A stretch of 14,094 nt of DNA from Oscillospiraceae bacterium (GTDB taxonomy: Bacteria; Bacillota; Clostridia; Oscillospirales; Oscillospiraceae), in NCBI GenBank assembly GCA_031261245.1, contig JAISKU010000035.1:1-14094 (forward strand), given 5' to 3'. Each line of letters begins with the position of its first letter. The first letter of the stretch is position 1. Positions 12,886 to 14,094 of this stretch are shown here, in pieces. Both the position numbers and the translations under genes were made by a program. The notes beneath the pieces are model-generated. The model worked only from the letters and a program-made list of their open reading frames with translations. It had not been told where the DNA came from and searched no databases.

Positions 12886-14094
12886 TCACCCCGCGATAAA
12901 TTCCCCCATAATCTCGCAGAACCGCACGGGATCCTCCACCGTCAGCCCCGCCATTATCACCGCCTGCCCGTACAGCAGCTCCGCGAGCTTCGCCGCCCGC
13001 TCCTTATCGCCCTCGAACGCCGCTTTCAGCGCCTCGAACTCCCCGTGTGACGCGTTTAGCTCCAGCACGCGCTCCGCCCTCACCGGCTCCGCGCCCTCGG
13101 CCGTGCGCATCGCGCTGAAATACTTCTCCATCTCGAGCGTCACGCCGCCCTGCGTCGCCAGACACACGGGCGCGGACACGAGCTTGCTCGACAGCTTCGC
13201 CGCCGCGACCCTCCCGCCGAGCGCTTCCGTCACAAAATCGAGCAGCGGCCTGTTCGCCTCCTCGGACACCTCCGTGTCGCGCTTCTCCTCCTCGGTCAGC
13301 AGCCCGAGGTCGTCGCTCGTCACGCTGCGCAGCTCCTTTTCCTCAAAGCTCCCGAGCGCGCGCACGACGAACTCGTCCACGTCGTCCGTCATGTACAGAA
13401 CGTCGTAGCCCCTCGCGCGCAGCGGCTCCGCCTGCGGCAGCGCGTCGAGCGCCGCGGCGCTCCCCCCGCACGCGTAGTAGATGTACTTCTGCTCCTCCGC
13501 CATCTCCGCGACGTACTGCGCGAGCGTCACCGCCCTCCCCGCCCGCGGCGAGTAGAACATCAGCAGCTCCTTCAGGTTGTCCTTGTGCAGCCCGTAATCG
13601 CCCAGAATCCCGTATTTGAGCTGTATCCCGAACGCCCTGTAAAACGTCGCGTACCTATCCGGCTCACTCTCAAGCAGTCGCACGAGCTCCGCCTTCACCT
13701 TTTTCTCAAGATTCGCCGCGATGGTTTTCAGTTGCCTGTCGTGCTGAAGCGTCTCGCGCGAGATGTTCAGCGACAAATCCGCCGAGTCCACGACGCCGCG
13801 CACAAACCGGAAATACTCCGGCAGCAGCGCCGCGCACTTCTCCATAATCAGCACGCCCGACGCGTACAGCCGCAGACCCGGCTCATACTCCCGCGTGAAG
13901 TAGTCGTACGGCGCCTCCGACGGGATGAACAGCATCGCCTTGTAGCTCACCGCCGCGCCCTCCGCCGCCACGCGAATCACCGCCACGGGCTCCGCGTCCT
14001 CGCCGAACTGCTCCTTGTAGAAGTCGCTCATCTGCTCGTCCGTGACCTCGCCCCTCGGCCTCTGCCAGATCGGCACGCGCGAGTTTATCGTCTC
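12886..14094 (-). CDS. htpG: Molecular chaperone HtpG (Hsp90), C-terminal part (5' end outside window)
   Basis: Bacterial Hsp90: a dimeric cytoplasmic ATP-dependent chaperone. The frame is open to the window edge, where the visible sequence starts inside ETINSRVPIW, a conserved point just after the N-terminal ATPase domain. About 402 residues are visible, nearly two-thirds of the full protein. The middle domain shows FIPSEAPYDYF, KLYASG-like GLRLYASGVLI, FRFVRGVVDSADLSLNISRETLQ (the conserved VDSxDLxLNxSRE core) and ALLQ-type contacts. The C-terminal dimerisation domain follows YYACGGSAAALDALPQAEPLRARGYDVLYMTDDVDE in outline and ends in EIMGEFIAG. The N-terminal ATP-binding domain is not in the window, so its intactness cannot be judged. 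Confidence 0.95.
   Translation of the reverse strand, partial: ETINSRVPIWQRPRGEVTDEQMSDFYKEQFGEDAEPVAVIRVAAEGAAVSYKAMLFIPSEAPYDYFTREYEPGLRLYASGVLIMEKCAALLPEYFRFVRGVVDSADLSLNISRETLQHDRQLKTIAANLEKKVKAELVRLLESEPDRYATFYRAFGIQLKYGILGDYGLHKDNLKELLMFYSPRAGRAVTLAQYVAEMAEEQKYIYYACGGSAAALDALPQAEPLRARGYDVLYMTDDVDEFVVRALGSFEEKELRSVTSDDLGLLTEEEKRDTEVSEEANRPLLDFVTEALGGRVAAAKLSSKLVSAPVCLATQGGVTLEMEKYFSAMRTAEGAEPVRAERVLELNASHGEFEALKAAFEGDKERAAKLAELLYGQAVIMAGLTVEDPVRFCEIMGEFIAG

Noticed and set aside
12538..12889. Small open frames in the repeat-filled gap as new peptide genes
   Set aside because: Their translations are the arginine- and proline-rich readings of the family A and B repeats in several frames, without ribosome-binding sites.

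Overview
The window reads as chromosomal DNA of an anaerobic, high-G+C member of the Clostridia (Bacillota), most like uncultured gut Oscillospirales-type lineages. This rests on HemZ-type anaerobic haem synthesis, a clostridial acyl-CoA dehydratase/activase pair, 'stalk'-type repeats (YNxGGANYFKLR) in a secreted protein, strongly GC-ending codons, and scattered GC-rich palindromic repeats. The taxonomic placement is inference. I see no phage, plasmid, CRISPR, rRNA or tRNA genes.

Layout. 1-837 (+) is the C-terminal part of glycerol kinase (glpK). It runs tail-to-tail into a minus-strand pyrE-radC pair (2145-830), overlapping radC by 8 bp. pyrE diverges from a plus-strand unit whose first gene encodes a secreted seven-repeat RCC1 beta-propeller with a C-terminal stalk-like region (2290-3855). 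Seventeen bases later begins a 1013-residue protein with two BadF/HgdC-type ATPase modules plus a DUF2229-like cysteine-rich module (3873-6914). After a 146-bp gap packed with three hairpin repeats comes a 435-residue HgdB-like protein (7061-8368). The last two look like two halves of a single protein of about 1450 residues found whole in many Clostridia.

From 8387 to the end everything is on the minus strand. In the direction of transcription (right to left) there is htpG (5' end outside the window), a 338-bp repeat-filled gap, then a tightly overlapped cluster of metallo-beta-lactamase hydrolase, hemZ and a uridine-kinase-like nucleoside kinase, then a small membrane protein with a zinc ribbon, and finally a permuted papain-like (YiiX-type) hydrolase. 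A terminator and a strong promoter sit back to back between the last two genes.

The most unusual content is the repeats. Family A (49 bp, three copies) and family B (GTAGGGG head with a variable palindromic core, six copies) occur in two intergenic gaps and also inside the coding sequence of the 1013-residue protein. There one A copy, an 18-bp tandem expansion of its end, and an inverted B copy are translated in frame as about 40 residues of linker between the second ATPase module and the cysteine-rich module. I found no clear candidate for a wholly new defence or mobile system. The repeat-in-gene insertion, the gene fission at a repeat cluster and the RCC1/activase pairing are the points worth following.
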